Source of the DNA: Lithodes maja
Taxonomy: Eukaryota; Arthropoda; Malacostraca; Decapoda; Lithodidae
DNA: 64,000 bases
Direction of reading: 5' to 3'
NCBI GenBank assembly: GCA_037953745.1
Contig: JBAKBP010012244.1
Span: forward strand, 1 to 64,000
Shown here: in pieces, positions 19,869-31,766 of the stretch
How positions within the stretch are numbered: the stretch's first letter is position 1
Layout of the letters: every line of letters starts with the position of its first letter
Translations under genes and position numbers: made by a program
Notes under the pieces: model-generated
Seen by the model: the letters and a program-made list of their open reading frames with translations, nothing else
Databases searched by the model: none
What the model was told of the DNA's origin: nothing

Positions 19869-20356
19869 TTAACCTAACAAGTGCGCATGGGGGTAATTGA
19901 AAACGTCCCCCTGTGCTGACGTATTTGAGGTGTTTCCGTCACTAAAATATTCATTGTACCATTAATAGCATTAATAATTATCCATATGCGCCTATTATGG
20001 GTTGATTATAAAGGTATTAACCTGAAACAACAATAAAACGAGTGAAAACAGCGTTTGGATGGTCAAAATCGGAGATATAGCCCGCGAGTTGTATAATGTA
20101 TGGGTGAGGCAAACTGCTTTCCCGCCAATTTCCCCCAAGGCCACTGAGACACAGTCGATCGATACTCTCTCTCTCTCTCTCTTGCACTCGCTTGCCATCA
20201 GTGATGACAACACCCTGCTTGCAACTCGCTAATGTTAGCACGAAAATATACCTCAGAATAAGGGAATAATAGGGAAAATAGGTGATAACTGAAGGAGAGG
20301 AGGAAAGTGGGGAAGGAGGGGAGGTAGAGGACTGAGATTTTGCATGGCCCAGGGGC

Positions 20357-20389
<33 letters not shown>

Positions 20390-20487
20390 GATGTCAAAAG
20401 TTGATTTTTTATTTTACTTACTCTCAAGAGTCTTCCCGCAGTCCGCCGGGGGAACTCTTAAGAGTCTCCCCGCAGCTCCCAGGTTAA
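19869..20487 (+). mobile_element. TTAA MITE family A, copy 1 (subfamily A1)
   Basis: 619 bp from TTAACCTAACAAGTGCGC to CTCCCAGGTTAA. Standard order: GTCCCCCTGTGCTGACG block, a gatcgatac(tc)n microsatellite, ggcccaggggcc, a long A run, and a GC-rich end with two inverted gactcttaagagtc-type blocks. The ends are weak inverted repeats (CCTaacaAGTGCG / CCcgggAGcTGCG) with TTAA duplication, as in piggyBac-type MITEs. It abuts the RTE fragment that follows. Confidence 0.88.
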
Positions 20488-21115
20488 GGGCTGCTTCACT
20501 AGTCAAGTTTTTGGATTTGAAATCGGCATGTATAGTCCGATCCCAGGTCTTCCTCGGTCCACCCCTTGGTGCAGCTCCCTCCACAATCACAGACCGGCAT
20601 TTTTTCACCCAATTTTGTTCAACCATTCTCTCCACATGTCCATACCATCCCAGTCTACTTGTATGCATCACTTCGCTAATACTCTTTATACCTAAACGTC
20701 TCCTCAGCTCAACATTTGTTATTATATCCTGCAGCCTGGCCCCACACATCCACCTCACCATTCTCATCTCATTACATTCCATTCTGTTGACATCCTCTAC
20801 TTTAACGGCCCATGTTTCTGAGGCATACGTCACTGCACTTCTAACACATGACGCATACACCTTTCCCATTCTTTTCATGGTCAGAATTGGCAGCAGTTCT
20901 CTGAACTTCCCCCAGCCACATCTAATTCAAGCGACAGTGGCAGCCTCGGGCCCCACCACCGGCAGAGATGGTATCTCCTAGGTAACAAAACTTGTCCACC
21001 AGCTCCAATGACTTATTTCCAACATTCACAGCCACAGGATCATCACTTAACACAAGCTCGCCTTTGCATAATACGCACTTAAATTTCTCTATTTCGGACT
21101 TATCCTTAGGGGTCC
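20488..21115 (-). pseudogene. RTE-clade non-LTR reverse transcriptase, C-terminal fragment
   Basis: On the minus strand it encodes the RT thumb and C-terminus: a DKFCYLGDTIS block, ASCVRSAVTYASETW, RMVRWMCGARLQDI and LGWYGHVERM. These are typical of RTE/BovB-type elements. A frame disruption falls between the FCYLGD block (near 20985) and the later part (20414-20878 frame). Neither catalytic RT motifs nor the endonuclease remain. The 3' end is cut at the TTAA of MITE copy 1. Confidence 0.82.
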
Positions 21116-21366
21116 CTTTATTCTACTACAGCGCTTACTCCTATGGTGCACCCAGCGTCAACAGATGCTACATTGAATCGCGTTTACGCCCACACCCTTT
21201 CCACACACTGCACATGGGTATGCACCGCTCTTTTCCACATTGCCTCGTCTCAATCTACAATGCATAACCATATAGAACACTGGCTGGCCCCGAGACTCAA
21301 ACCCTCAACTTCACGGTCACGGCTATCAGCCAAGTGCTCTAATAACCAAGCTACAGCCATTGCTAA
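21116..21366 (-). mobile_element. tRNA-Ile-like SINE
   Basis: Reading the minus strand from 21366: tggctgtagcttggttattagagc (A-box region), cttggctgatagcc (anticodon-arm-like), then a degenerate B box ggtttgagtct, followed by a non-tRNA body. The body boundary is uncertain. Confidence 0.5.
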
Positions 21367-22200
21367 TGGATAATACAGGTTCCCCTTGATTTACGATTGG
21401 CTTACGTTCCTGAACACCCAATCTTAAATGGAAAAATCGTATAGCAAAGCATAAAATTTATGGGATAAATGGGAATGCGTTCTCAGACCAGCCAAAACAC
21501 AAACGGCAAAAATTCTATAATAATAACGTAAATCGGGCCATCGGATAGTCAGGAAGATCTGTACATAACTTATTGATGTTACCTTAATCATTGTGACCTT
21601 GTAGTTGTCTGGTGACGACGGGAAGGGTTAGTCTGGTGTGGTAGGTGGTGCGATGTGTTGCTACCGTGTCAAACTCAACCTGCAAGATAAAGCAAACATT
21701 ACAATACTGTACAGTATTTTATTTAGATATTACATTTTGCTCAAGGAGGGTCTGGGTAGAATGTAGAATTTGGGCATACCGCCAGCCTTGTTTACAATAC
21801 GCGGAGCCGGGGCAGACGCTTGCCATCCTGTTCCCGTCTATTTTGACTGCCTTTGGATACAATAATGCGTTGAGGGCGGGTGCCGAAATAGGGGAGCTAG
21901 GGGAGCTAAAGGCGGCTTTCTAGGGCCTTTCCTAGCTGATGCTGAGAGGATTGGGTTCTAGTCATGTGGTGATGGGCTGGTCTATCAGAGTGAGAACTGA
22001 GCGATCTCTGCCATACCCATAACTTACTCTGACTGTTCCTTTTACTTATATGTATTTTCTAGATCTCAAGTGACGGCGTCTCTTCCGTGGATTGATCTCC
22101 CAATCTACCAAGATTGGAAGCCAAAGTGTCACATTTTTCCTTTGCCCCTCAACTTTCTCTTCATAATTCCTGAGGGGCACAGGGCCCTGGGTGGGGCTTT
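21367..22200. other. Gene-free stretch
   Basis: Includes a block (ttttgactgcctttggatac) that is the reverse complement of the repeat at about 11975-11995 and 28110-28130. Otherwise nothing is recognised. Confidence 0.45.
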
Positions 22201-22370
22201 GGTTTCCCGGGCGTTTCCGCAGCCTCCTCAGCTCCCCGCCATGGAGTGGCTCTGGTCACCCAGGTTATTGTGGTAGGCAGGGAGGGTTCTGTGGGGGCGC
22301 TCGGTTATGGCCTTGGCCTTGCTCAGGGCCTTGGGGCTGTTCGGCCAGGCAGTCTGGGGAACAACAACAA
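22201..22370 (+). mobile_element. SINE-like derivative of the 2A LINE, second copy
   Basis: Starts TTTCCCGGGCGTTTCCGC, contains CCATGGAGTGGCTCTGG and ends CTGTTCGGCCAGGCAG with an (AAC)n tail, as in the 184-bp copy at 10971-11154 but on the other strand. Starting at the same 5' base makes it a defined short element rather than random truncation. I could not define a target duplication. Confidence 0.75.
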
Positions 22371-22432
22371 CGTGACGATAGTGCGTTATGTGTGGATTAG
22401 TTTGCTTGGGAAACAGATTAACTTGCCATGTA

Positions 22433-22580
22433 GTAATGTACACCCCATGTGGTGGATTGTGTTCTTTTATTTATAAATTATTATTTTACTAAAGCGTTGT
22501 TTCCACATAACGATTTTGATTAGTTACTTTGTCTTTTTACTGTGTTCGTATACGTTTTGGTTTGTTTATTTTGCAAGTTT
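22433..22580 (-). repeat. Interspersed repeat K
   Basis: Minus-strand copy of a ~150-bp block marked by ccaccacatagggtgtac at one end and aatcgctatgtggaaac and aaacttgcaaaataaac at the other. Other copies: 27700-27850 and 51355-51510, with partial blocks near 8787 and 16140. Confidence 0.65.
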
Positions 22581-22595
22581 TACATTATAAGAACA

Positions 22596-22770
22596 AATAT
22601 AATAATGAAAATCAACAATAAACACATAAATAACCTGAGGGCTTTCCTAACCTGAAAAACAAACATAATGAAAATTAACAATAAACACATAAATAACCTG
22701 AGGGCTTTCCTAACCTGAAAAACAAACAATGAAAATTAACAATAAATACCGGTACATAAATAACCTAACA
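22596..22770. repeat. Tandem repeat, three units of ~62-65 bp
   Basis: Each unit has aatgaaaatyaacaataaa, cacataaataacctgaggg and ctttcctaacctgaaaaac; the last unit is shortened. Short satellite-like array of unknown origin. Confidence 0.88.
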
Positions 22771-23072
22771 CACATTATGCATCTAATTTTAAGAGATACA
22801 GTACTTGGAAGTGAGATATTTTCTAAGTTTAATGGCCAGGCCGGTGAGAATCTTTAGATTCAGTGCTCTGGGTAAACTATTATATGCTGCTATTACTACA
22901 ACTACTATAACTTTAATGCAAATGTTACTGTTGACTAAGAAGACATGTTTTCATTCAAATAATAATAATACTGTACTGTACTATTGTTTTACTGAAATAT
23001 AGCAATAACATGCATTCATATTCTACGCAAAACAATAAACATAACTGTGGTCTATTAAAACAATCCAAATTC

Positions 23073-23171
23073 TTAACCCGGGAGCTGCGGGGAGACTCTT
23101 AAGAGTTCCCCCGGCGGACTGCGGGAAGACTCTTGAGAGTAAGTAAAATAAAAAATCAACTTTTGACATCG

Positions 23172-23206
<35 letters not shown>

Positions 23207-24319
23207 GGCCCCTGGGCCATGCAAAATCTCAGTCCTCTAACCTCCCCTCCTTCCCCACTTTCCTCCTCTCCTTCAGTTATCACCTATTTTCCCTATTATT
23301 CCCTTATTCTGAGGTATATTTTCGTGCTAACATTAGCGAGTTGCAAGCAGGGTGTTGTCATCACTGATGGCAAGCGAGTGCAAGAGAGAGAGAGAGAGTA
23401 TCGATCGACTGTGTCTCAGTGGCCTTGGGGGAAATTGGCGGGAAAGCAGTTTGCCTCACCCATACATTATACAACTCGCGGGCTATATCTCCGATTTTGA
23501 CCATCCAAACGCTGTTTTCACTCGTTTTATTGTTGTTTCAGGTTAATACCTTTATAATCAACCCATAATAGGCGCATATGGATAATTATTAATGCTATTA
23601 ACCTAACAAGTGCGCATGGGGGTAATTGAAAACGTCCCCCTGTGCTGACGTATTTGAGGTGTTTCCGTCACTAAAATATTCATTGTACCATTAATAGCAT
23701 TAATAATTATCCATATGCGCCTATTATGGGTTGATTATAAAGGTATTAACCTGAAACAACAATAAAACGAGTGAAAACAGCGTTTGGATGGTCAAAATCG
23801 GAGAGATAGCCCGCGAGTTGTATAATGTATGGGTGAGGCAAACTGCTTTCCCGCCAATTTCCCCCAAGGCCACTGAGACACAGTCGATCGATACTCTCTC
23901 TCTCTCTCTTGCACTCGCTTGCCATCAGTGATGACAACACCCTGCTTGCAACTCGCTAATGTTAGCACGAAAATATACCTCAGAATAAGGGAATAATAGG
24001 GAAAATAGGTGATAACTGAAGGAGAGGAGGAAAGTGGGGAAGGAGGGGAGGTAGAGGACTGAGATTTTGCATGGCCCAGGGGCCAAAAAAAAATAAAAAA
24101 ATAAAAATATATATATTTTTTTTTTTTCGATGTCAAAAGTTGATTTTTTATTTTACTTACTCTCAAGAGTCTTCCCGCAGTCCGCCGGGGGAACTCTTAA
24201 GAGTCTCCCGGCAGCTCCCGGGTTAATGGTACAATTAATATTTTAGTGACGGAAACACCTCAAATACGTCAGCACAGGGGGACGTTTTCAATTACCCCCA
24301 TGCGCACTTGTTAGGTTAA
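23073..24319 (-). mobile_element. TTAA MITE family A, copy 2 (A1), split by copy 3
   Basis: Minus orientation: TTAACCCGGGAGCTGCGGGG at 23073 to GCGCACTTGTTAGGTTAA at 24319. It is interrupted at its internal TTAA (in gctattaatgg) by copy 3 (23598-24226). Removing copy 3 and one TTAA restores the uninterrupted family sequence across the joint. Confidence 0.9.
23598..24226 (+). mobile_element. TTAA MITE family A, copy 3 (A1), nested in copy 2
   Basis: Complete copy, TTAACCTAACAAGTGCGC to CTCCCGGGTTAA, inserted in inverse orientation at the internal TTAA of copy 2. The same target position was used in the pair at 50.1-51.3 kb. Confidence 0.92.
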
Positions 24320-25283
24320 TAATAGTAATTTAGCAATAATAATCATAGTCACGTCATTTTTATTAAGCAAAATTTCTCTAATTCAAGATTCAATAGCGCT
24401 TTAATAGTTAAGACTATTACCCCACCCCCGTGCTCAAGGGAGGCAGTAACAACCACGGTTTACTAGATTTTTTTTTTTTTAAATCACGCCCGTGTCTCGT
24501 GGGAAGTCAAGACGCTATCCACTTGACCAGCCGGTTGCCTAATATAAAAATAAGTAATAATTTTATAAGCTGCGGGTTAGTTAGTTAGTTATGTAGAGCA
24601 GATTAACCAGACCACTGAGCTCCATACGGAACTCTCATAAGCTGCGGGTACTCGTTACAAACTCGCTTCAATAGTTTAAGTACACTTAGTACCTGCATGG
24701 TATCTTTGGGATCGGATTCATCCAAATATTTACCACCAACATCGCTGGGTAAGTGGATGGTACAGTAATTCAGATCTATCGCCACTATAACTTATCCACA
24801 ATTAAGAGGGGATTTTCTGAACCTCCTCCTCCCTCATCTTCAGCCCCATTAATTTTGGGATTTTAAGAGTCACCCCATTAGTTTGGCTGTTTTAAGGCCT
24901 TTCGTGCCATTAAGGTGTCTATTTCTTCCCGGCGAACAAAAGCGAGCCAGCAATTTACAACTTCGGCATCAAGAGCATCAACGAAAATATGCCAACAAGC
25001 AGGCTTTGGGAATGTGCAGAGAATGGATTATCTAATGCGAGTGAGATGATGCAAGTCTGTGAACATAGAGGTAGCTGCACTGAGGGGTAGATCTACTAAA
25101 CTGTGGGATCCATTACTACAATCTGATCTCAAAATTAAAACAAAAATTATAAGTGAGGCAAACATGAATAGGGCTGCCTGGATGTGAGACAAAATGGCAC
25201 CTTGTATGTATAAAAATATGTACTGTATAAAGATAAATTATAACACTTTGATAAAGATCCTTCCTAATATCAAACTTGTTATA
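24320..25283. other. Gene-free stretch with tRNA-like head and repeat-G fragment
   Basis: Near 24480-24540, minus strand, there is a tRNA-like head (ggcaaccggctggtcaagtg, then gatagcgtcttgac) without a clear B box. Positions 24815-24965 hold a family-G fragment (ctccctcatcttcagcccc, cctttcgtgccattaagg). Nothing else is recognised. Confidence 0.5.
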
Positions 25284-25842
25284 ACAACCTAACAAGTGCG
25301 CATTGGGGTAATTGGAAACGTCCCCCTGTGCTGACGTATTTGAGGTGTTTCCGTCACTAAAATATTCATTGTGCCATTAATAGCATTAATACTTATCCAT
25401 ATGCGCCTATTATGGGTTGATTATAAAGGTATTAATCTGAAACAACAATAAAACGAGTGAAAACAGCGTTTGGATGGTCAAAATCGGAGATATAGCCCGC
25501 GAGTTGTATAATGTATGGGTGAGGCAAGCTGCTTTCCCGCCAATTTCCCCCAAGGCCACTGAGACACAGTCGATCGATACTCTCTCTCTCTCTCTCTTGC
25601 ATTCGCTTGCCATCAGTGATGACAACACCCTGCTTGCAACTCGCTAATGTTAGCACGAAAATATACCTCAGAGTAAGGGAATAACAGGGAAAATAGGTGA
25701 TAACTGAAGGAGAGGAGGAAAGTGGGGAAGGAGGGGAGGTAGAGGACTGAGATTTTGCATGGCCCAGGGGCCAAAAAAAAAAATAAATAACAAAATAAAA
25801 AAAATTTGATGTCAAAATTTGATTTTTTTTTTTCACTCACTC

Positions 25843-26288
25843 TTAACCCGTACAGCCCCAGCGACGCGCCTGACGCGTCGGCGATGTATGTAACGCACAG
25901 CCCCAGAGACGCGCCTGGCGCGTCGCCCTAATTGCGCCGACTGTAACCTCAGCTGTAGCCACTCAAGAGGGCTCAGATTTGTATGGGAACTGTGTACGTA
26001 TCCCACGCAACCGTGCCGATGGTTGAAAACTCTCAAAGTCCACGTGCGTGCGCATGAGCGCGCAATAACCTGGTTTTTTGGGGTAATTGCCTTCAATTTT
26101 TTACTCATGTAAAATACGTTTTCGGGGGCTCTGTAGGACCATTCTTTAAGCTTTTTGAGCGGTTTTTCGTGGTTTTTCCTTCATTCCTAACCCATTCGCT
26201 ATTGTTTCTGGAATAAAACCATTTTTTGAAAACCGGCCGGGTTCTGATGAACAAACATTACAAAACTAGCCGGGGCTGGACGGGTTAA
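25843..26288. mobile_element. TTAA MITE family B
   Basis: 446 bp between TTAA sites. Inverted ends: TTAACCCGTACAGCCCC at the left and TTAACCCGTCCAGCCCC on the other strand at the right. The left part has repeated GC-rich blocks (gacgcgcctgacgcgtcg, then gacgcgcctggcgcgtcg). No coding capacity. Confidence 0.85.
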
Positions 26289-26318
26289 GAGTCTCCCCGC
26301 AGTCCGCCGGGGGAACTC

Positions 26319-26956
26319 TTAACCTCTGAAGTGCGCACGGGGGTAAATGAAAACCTCCCCCTGTGCTGACGTATTTGAGGTTTTTCGTCACTAAAATATT
26401 CATTGTACCATTAATAGCATTAATAATTATCCATATGCGCCTATTATGGGTTGATTATAAAGGTATTAACCTGAAACAACAATAAAACGAGTGAAAACAG
26501 CGTTTGGATGGTCAAAATCGGAGATATAGCCCGCGAGTTGTATAATGTATGGGTGAGGCAAGCTACCTTCCCGCCCATTTTCCCCAAGGCCACTGCGACA
26601 CAGTCGATCGATACTCTCTCTCTCTCTCTCTTGCACTCGCTTGCTATCAGTGATGACAACACCCTGCTTGCAACTCGCTAATGTTAGCACGAAAATATAC
26701 CTCAGAATAAGGGAATAATAGGGAAAATAGGTGATAACTGAGGAATAGGAGGAAAGTGGGGAAGGAGGGGAGGTAGAGGACTGAGATTTTGCATGGCCCA
26801 GGGGCCAAACAAAAATAAAAAAATAAAAAAATAAAAATAAACAAAATATTTTTTTTTCGATGTAAAAAGTTGATTTTTAGTTTTACTTACTCAGGAGAGT
26901 CTTCCCGCAGTCCGCCGGGGGAACTCTTAAGAGTCTTCCCGCAGCTCCCGGGTTAA
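26319..26956 (+). mobile_element. TTAA MITE family A, copy 5 (subfamily A2), nested in copy 4
   Basis: Starts TTAACCTCTGAAGTGCGCAC and ends GCAGCTCCCGGGTTAA. Subfamily A2 differs from A1 at the left end (CTCTGAAG instead of CTAACAAG) and in ttttcgtcac instead of gtttccgtcac. Confidence 0.9.
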
Positions 26957-26982
26957 GAGTCTCCCCGTAGTTCCCGGGTTAA

Positions 26983-27459
26983 GAAGGAAAAGACAAAAAC
27001 TGCATATTAATGAAAAACTTAAAATGTTAAATCGTATGAAGCTTACCTTAAAATTACAGATGAATGAAGACAACACAGGCGTCCTCAGTGACCTAGTCGG
27101 TTTGGTGTTGGACTGCTAGTCTGCTACACCCGGGATATATAGATCTGCAAGAAAAAAATTGGCATTAAAATTCTAATAACAATTATAAATACATATACAG
27201 TACAGTACTGTACTTGAAAGACAGTGCTAATTTCTGGTCTTTCATTAACCCTTTCATTACGGGTGAGGTACATACAGGCATTTTGGCTCCAACATTCCTT
27301 GATTTTGGTCCTGTCACTCTTTAACACTGGAGGAGGCACTCATCACCGGCAGTTCTGCCTCATCCACATAATAAAAAATAATAATAATAAATTAAAGACT
27401 ATGATCAACATGTGTGTAGGTCAGTCCTTTTGCCAGGCAGCTCGGTCTTCGGCATCCCT
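26983..27459. other. Gene-free stretch with a partial tRNA-Ser-like block
   Basis: Around 27085-27125 the sequence gacctagtcggtttggtg, then ttggactgctagtc, resembles the D and anticodon arms of a tRNA-Ser(GCT). No B box follows. An AT-rich remainder is unassigned. Confidence 0.4.
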
Positions 27460-27678
27460 CTAAAGCCGGTATCACACAAGCGCTTTTTCACCTAACATTT
27501 ATCCTTAACACTGGTCTGGCAGCTTATGAGGTCAACATTTATAATATTTATGTCACCTAAATTCATCTACCATCAGTCTAGTTTCCGATACCAGTGCAAA
27601 ATACTCTAGAAATGTTGCCAGAAAAATTTTGGTCATCGAATGTTGACTATAAAAGCTCTCGTGTGATACCGGCTTTAG
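27460..27678. mobile_element. 219-bp MITE with CTAAAGCCGG termini
   Basis: Inverted ends CTAAAGCCGGTATCACAC at both sides (27 of about 29 positions pair by eye). No clear target duplication. A related solo end is near 16950. Superfamily unknown. Confidence 0.7.
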
Positions 27679-27699
27679 TTGGCTATTTGGCTGCAATTA

Positions 27700-27850
27700 T
27701 AATGTAAAACTTGCAAAATAAACAAACTAAAACTGAGACGACACAAGATAAATGCCAAAGAACTAATCAAAATCGCTATGTGGAAACAACGCTTAAAATT
27801 TTTTTTTTTAAATAAAAGAAAATCCACCACATAGGGTGTACACAACTACT
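27700..27850 (+). repeat. Interspersed repeat K
   Basis: Plus-strand copy: aaacttgcaaaataaac, aatcgctatgtggaaac, then ccaccacatagggtgtac. Same order as at 51355-51510. Confidence 0.65.
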
Positions 27851-29190
27851 CGTACATATTGTCCCGCACTTCAGTAAAGTTTCATGAGTAATATAAAATA
27901 TATCCAGATGAACTATAAGCATAGTACCGTAACGCACCAATTCGGAGAGTTCGACGGCCATCGGGAAGGATGTAATTACCGGGTGTACCACTACCGACAT
28001 ACAACATAAATCATCTATAGGGCCTAATACTTATAATACTTATAATAAAATAAATACTTATAAATCTATAATACTAGGTTAGGTTGTTTGGTTAGGGTAA
28101 TGTATTTTTGTATCCAAAGGCAGTCAAAATAGACAGGAACATGATGGGGTACACCCGGTAACTACATTCTTGCCCGGCCATCTAATTAGATAAAAAAAAA
28201 TCCAATATTAAAGCGTAAATCATGCCAGCAGGGAGGCAAATATTCACTGGCCTAGGGATAATTTGGGAAATGAAAGCAGTCAAATTAGACGCGTAATGGT
28301 CGTGACCGCGAGCGTGCAAATTTCGGCCCGAAAAACTCCTTTGTATATAAAATTATGTATGATGTTAGTGACCGTAAGTCCTACGCTCAAAGTTACGTTC
28401 GCGTTAAATTTTACTTTTGTTTTGTTATTCCTCGGCAAGTTGTCATTTGCCCCCTGCTGGTAATATATATATGACGACGACAATAAGTAATGGGGGGTGA
28501 GGGGAGCATAGCCCCCTTCAACCACGGCCAGCTGTTGGGTAAATTGTTTTGTTACCGGCCATGGGATACCATTATAGGATGAGGGGGGCTTTACCCCTAT
28601 CAGCTGGTCGTGGAATAATTTTGGGTAATTATTGGGAAAAGGCTCGCACCCTTATTTTTCAGTTTTTGACAAATTAGCGTTTTCATGGTTTTAGTTATAA
28701 TTCCAATGTGGGATACAAGATGGGTTCATCCCCCACATGACTTATTGAAATCATCATCTATAATAATAATGAGGGGAGTGAAGGGGCAAAGCCCCCTCTC
28801 AACCTAGGATCAATTGTATCCTATGGCAGTCAAAATAGAAGGGGACATGATTGCTAGCGTGCGACGATGCGAGTATCCTAGTGTAAGCCAGGCGGGCGGT
28901 ACACCCGAATACTACATCCTTACCAAAAAATAAATAATATATAGGCTAGGCTAAATACAATATCATAAAATAAAAATAATATATAGGCCTGGGCTAGGCT
29001 AAATACAATAGTCAAAATAGACGTGAACTTAACTGTGAGTGTGCGACTTATGTATAAAAAGGTGGATGCTACGCCCACTAGCACCATCTTAACCGTAGGG
29101 GCTGCCGCCCCTACCATCCACTGAACAGTAGGCTATAGGATAGCCATGTAAACAAAGCGATATGCCGAACTCTGTAAATCGGCGAGCTAC
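27851..29190. other. Gene-free stretch with diverged repeats
   Basis: Contains ggttaggttgtttggtta and ccaaaggcagtcaaaat blocks (28075-28130) shared with 11930-12000, and a gtgaccgcgagcgtgc block (about 28303) shared with about 11428. Repeated gaggggagyatagccccc-type blocks also occur near 28500 and 28780. No gene is seen. Confidence 0.5.
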
Positions 29191-29622
29191 AATATTAGGT
29201 ACCGTACGATTTTAGTTACTGGACACCTATTTGACAGGTACCACTGAGGATTTAATACATATTTTTTTTTCGGTTTCCACGCATCCAACACCAAGCTAGG
29301 CTACACCTTTTTCTGGTCCGGTAATAGTATTGAAAACGATATAATAACTTTTTAAATGTGGTTTTCGACGAGAATAAAACGGCGCGTTTGTGCCGAAAAT
29401 CGGCGGCGGGGGGAGTCCGTCGTCGCTTCGGATCGTCGCGTTTTTTTTACCCAGGACTCTCGAGGTGACGGCCAGCTGTTTTACTTGCCCCCTGCTGGCC
29501 ACATATATGACGATTATTATAATTCACGGGGGGGGGGAACCGAAAACAAATATGTATTAAATCGTTGGCGGTACCTGTCAAATAGGTGTCCAGTAGCCTA
29601 ACTAAAATCGTACCCAATATTA
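29191..29622. mobile_element. Foldback element with ~85-bp inverted arms
   Basis: The left arm (29191-29277: aatattaggtaccgtacgat, ctggacacctatttgacagg, tacatatttttttt) is repeated inverted at the right (29538-29622: aaatatgtattaaatcg, cctgtcaaataggtgtccag, atcgtacccaatatt). The central ~260 bp is unrelated and GC-rich in part. Typical of a foldback or MITE structure; the family is unknown. Confidence 0.8.
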
Positions 29623-30982
29623 AAACCGTCAAAATCCATGAAATCAATACGGTAGACAAAATATTGACCCAAAATATATTACTGGAGCCAAAGTAAATAT
29701 TTATCCTAGCTAGCCTAATCTGAATATTTACCTTGGTTGCTTTCGGTTACTTTGATTCACCCTTGCACATTATTTGAGTAGGCTACCTTCTCAACTTCAA
29801 TAATAATGGTTAGACCAATAGCATCGGAGGTAGGGGGGTGGGAAGTGGAGAACCCCCAAGGTAGGTCGTTTGACTAGGGTTAGCCTACTCAAATATTTAA
29901 TAATTTACGATTAGCTTTCATTCTTATTAAACATAACCCTCAAAACACTAGAAAAACTCAAGCATATCAAAATCAGTGGCCTGAAAGTAAAATTATACCT
30001 AGTTTGAGAGGACACGTGAACATTTAGATGGCTACCAGAAACGTCAACACAGAATATTCTAGAATGAAATTAAGACTCCCGATCTATTTAACTAGTCTGT
30101 AATCATCACATGAGACGTTCCACATAGCACATAAATATAAGGGGAAAAAAAAAAAAAAAAAAAAATAGGCCTATCGTCCAACAGGACCCATCATACGGGC
30201 ACACCATCACTTACCTGACCCCTTCGCCTAAGTGACACTTTCCCTGTCAGCGTTGCCAGTCCTTCCGCTAAGATGTTGCTAGATTAGACCGCTAGATAAT
30301 GATACCCTACTATTTCTACTATACCGCTGTAATGCTTATAATCATCTCTAAAATCACGCATATGTGGTCCTCATCTCAATAATACAGGAATATATAATAT
30401 ATCCCATCACGAGTCTAAAAATACACAAACTCCGCTAGATTCGATTAAAACTAGTAGCCTACTATAATGACAAACTGCTAAAAACACACAAATATATTGT
30501 TGTATTTTTTACAACTGTCACAATAATCACAAATAGGTGGTCTTAATCTCAATACTATAGGTATATACCCCACGAAAACTTAGACAATAGACGCTAGATG
30601 TAAGCAAATCTCGCTAGATCAAGCATAAAGGTTGCTAGATTGCGAAGCCAAATACAAAAACAAGCGCTCAAATATGCTTCAAAACTGGCTAGAATGTCGA
30701 TAGATATTATATAACATGCATAATATCATTAGATGATTGGCACAATAGCTTATTATCGTTCTATAATCGTTAAATTCTCCAGACTATAGCCAATATTTGT
30801 GTTGCTAGATATCAATAATTGCCGCTACACACAGCACATACTGTATATCTACATCTAGCAGAGGTCACTAAAATGGCAATGCTGTCCCTACATAAGCCGC
30901 ATTTTCCTTTACCATCACTATCTCCGATAGACTGGAAATCAGAGATTGTGTATAGGAGATAGGAGTCTTCCTATGTATTCTA
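29623..30982. other. Gene-free stretch
   Basis: AT-rich, with one poly-A run near 30145-30165 and frequent gctagat words between 30270 and 30870. No coding, RNA or terminal-repeat signal is recognised. Confidence 0.45.
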
Positions 30983-31604
30983 TTAACCTCTGAAGTGCGC
31001 ACGGGGGTAAATGAAAACCTCCCCCTGTGCTGACGTATTTGAGGTTTTTCGTCACTAAAATATTCATTGTACCATTAATAGCATTAATAATTATCCATAT
31101 GCGCCTATTATGGGTTGATTATAAAGGTATTAACCTGAAACAACAATAAAACGAGTGAAAACAGCGTTTGGATGGTCAAAATCGGAGATATAGCCCGCGA
31201 GTTGTATAATCTATGGGTGAGGCAAACTCCTTTCCCGCCAATTTCCCCCAAGGCCACTGAGACACAGTCGATCGATACTCTCTCTCTCTCTCTTGCACTC
31301 GATGGCCATCAGTGATGACAACACCCTGCTTGCAACTCGCTAATGTTAGCACGAAAATATACCTCAGAATAAGGGAATAATAGGGAAAATAGGTGATAAC
31401 TGAGGAATAGGAGGAAAGTGGGGAAGGAGGGGAGGTAGAGGACTGAGATTTTGCATGGCCCAGGGGCCAAAAAAAAAAAATAAAATAAAAAATATTTTTT
31501 TTTTTCGATGTAAAAAGTTGATTTTTAGTTTTACTTACTCCAGAGAGTCTTCCCGCAGTCCGCCGGCCGAACTCTAAAGAGTCTTCCCGCAGTTCCCGGG
31601 TTAA
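30983..31604 (+). mobile_element. TTAA MITE family A, copy 6 (A2)
   Basis: 622 bp, TTAACCTCTGAAGTGCGCAC to GCAGTTCCCGGGTTAA, uninterrupted. The TTAA is present at both sides, making this the cleanest A2 copy in the window. Confidence 0.92.
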
Positions 31605-31763
31605 TAAAAAGGTGCCTCTAAACGTTGCCAGTTACCCTTTTTCGATTTTTGTTCTTCAGCGCCATCTATTGCAGGGCTCCAGAACTACACAACGTGAATA
31701 AATCTACGGATGTAGCCTACCCTCCATTCTGTGTATTATTTGTTTGTATGTACCGGTACACTA

Positions 31764-31766
<3 letters not shown>

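Larger units (their letters stand above)
25284..26982 (+). mobile_element. TTAA MITE family A, copy 4 (A1), with two nested insertions
   Basis: Left end CCTAACAAGTGCGC, with its TTAA mutated to ACAA; right end TTCCCGGGTTAA at 26982. The GC-rich right part is split twice at TTAA sites: first by MITE family B (25843-26288), then by family-A copy 5 (26319-26956). The segments left between them read in family-A order, so three insertion events are recorded at one locus. Confidence 0.88.
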
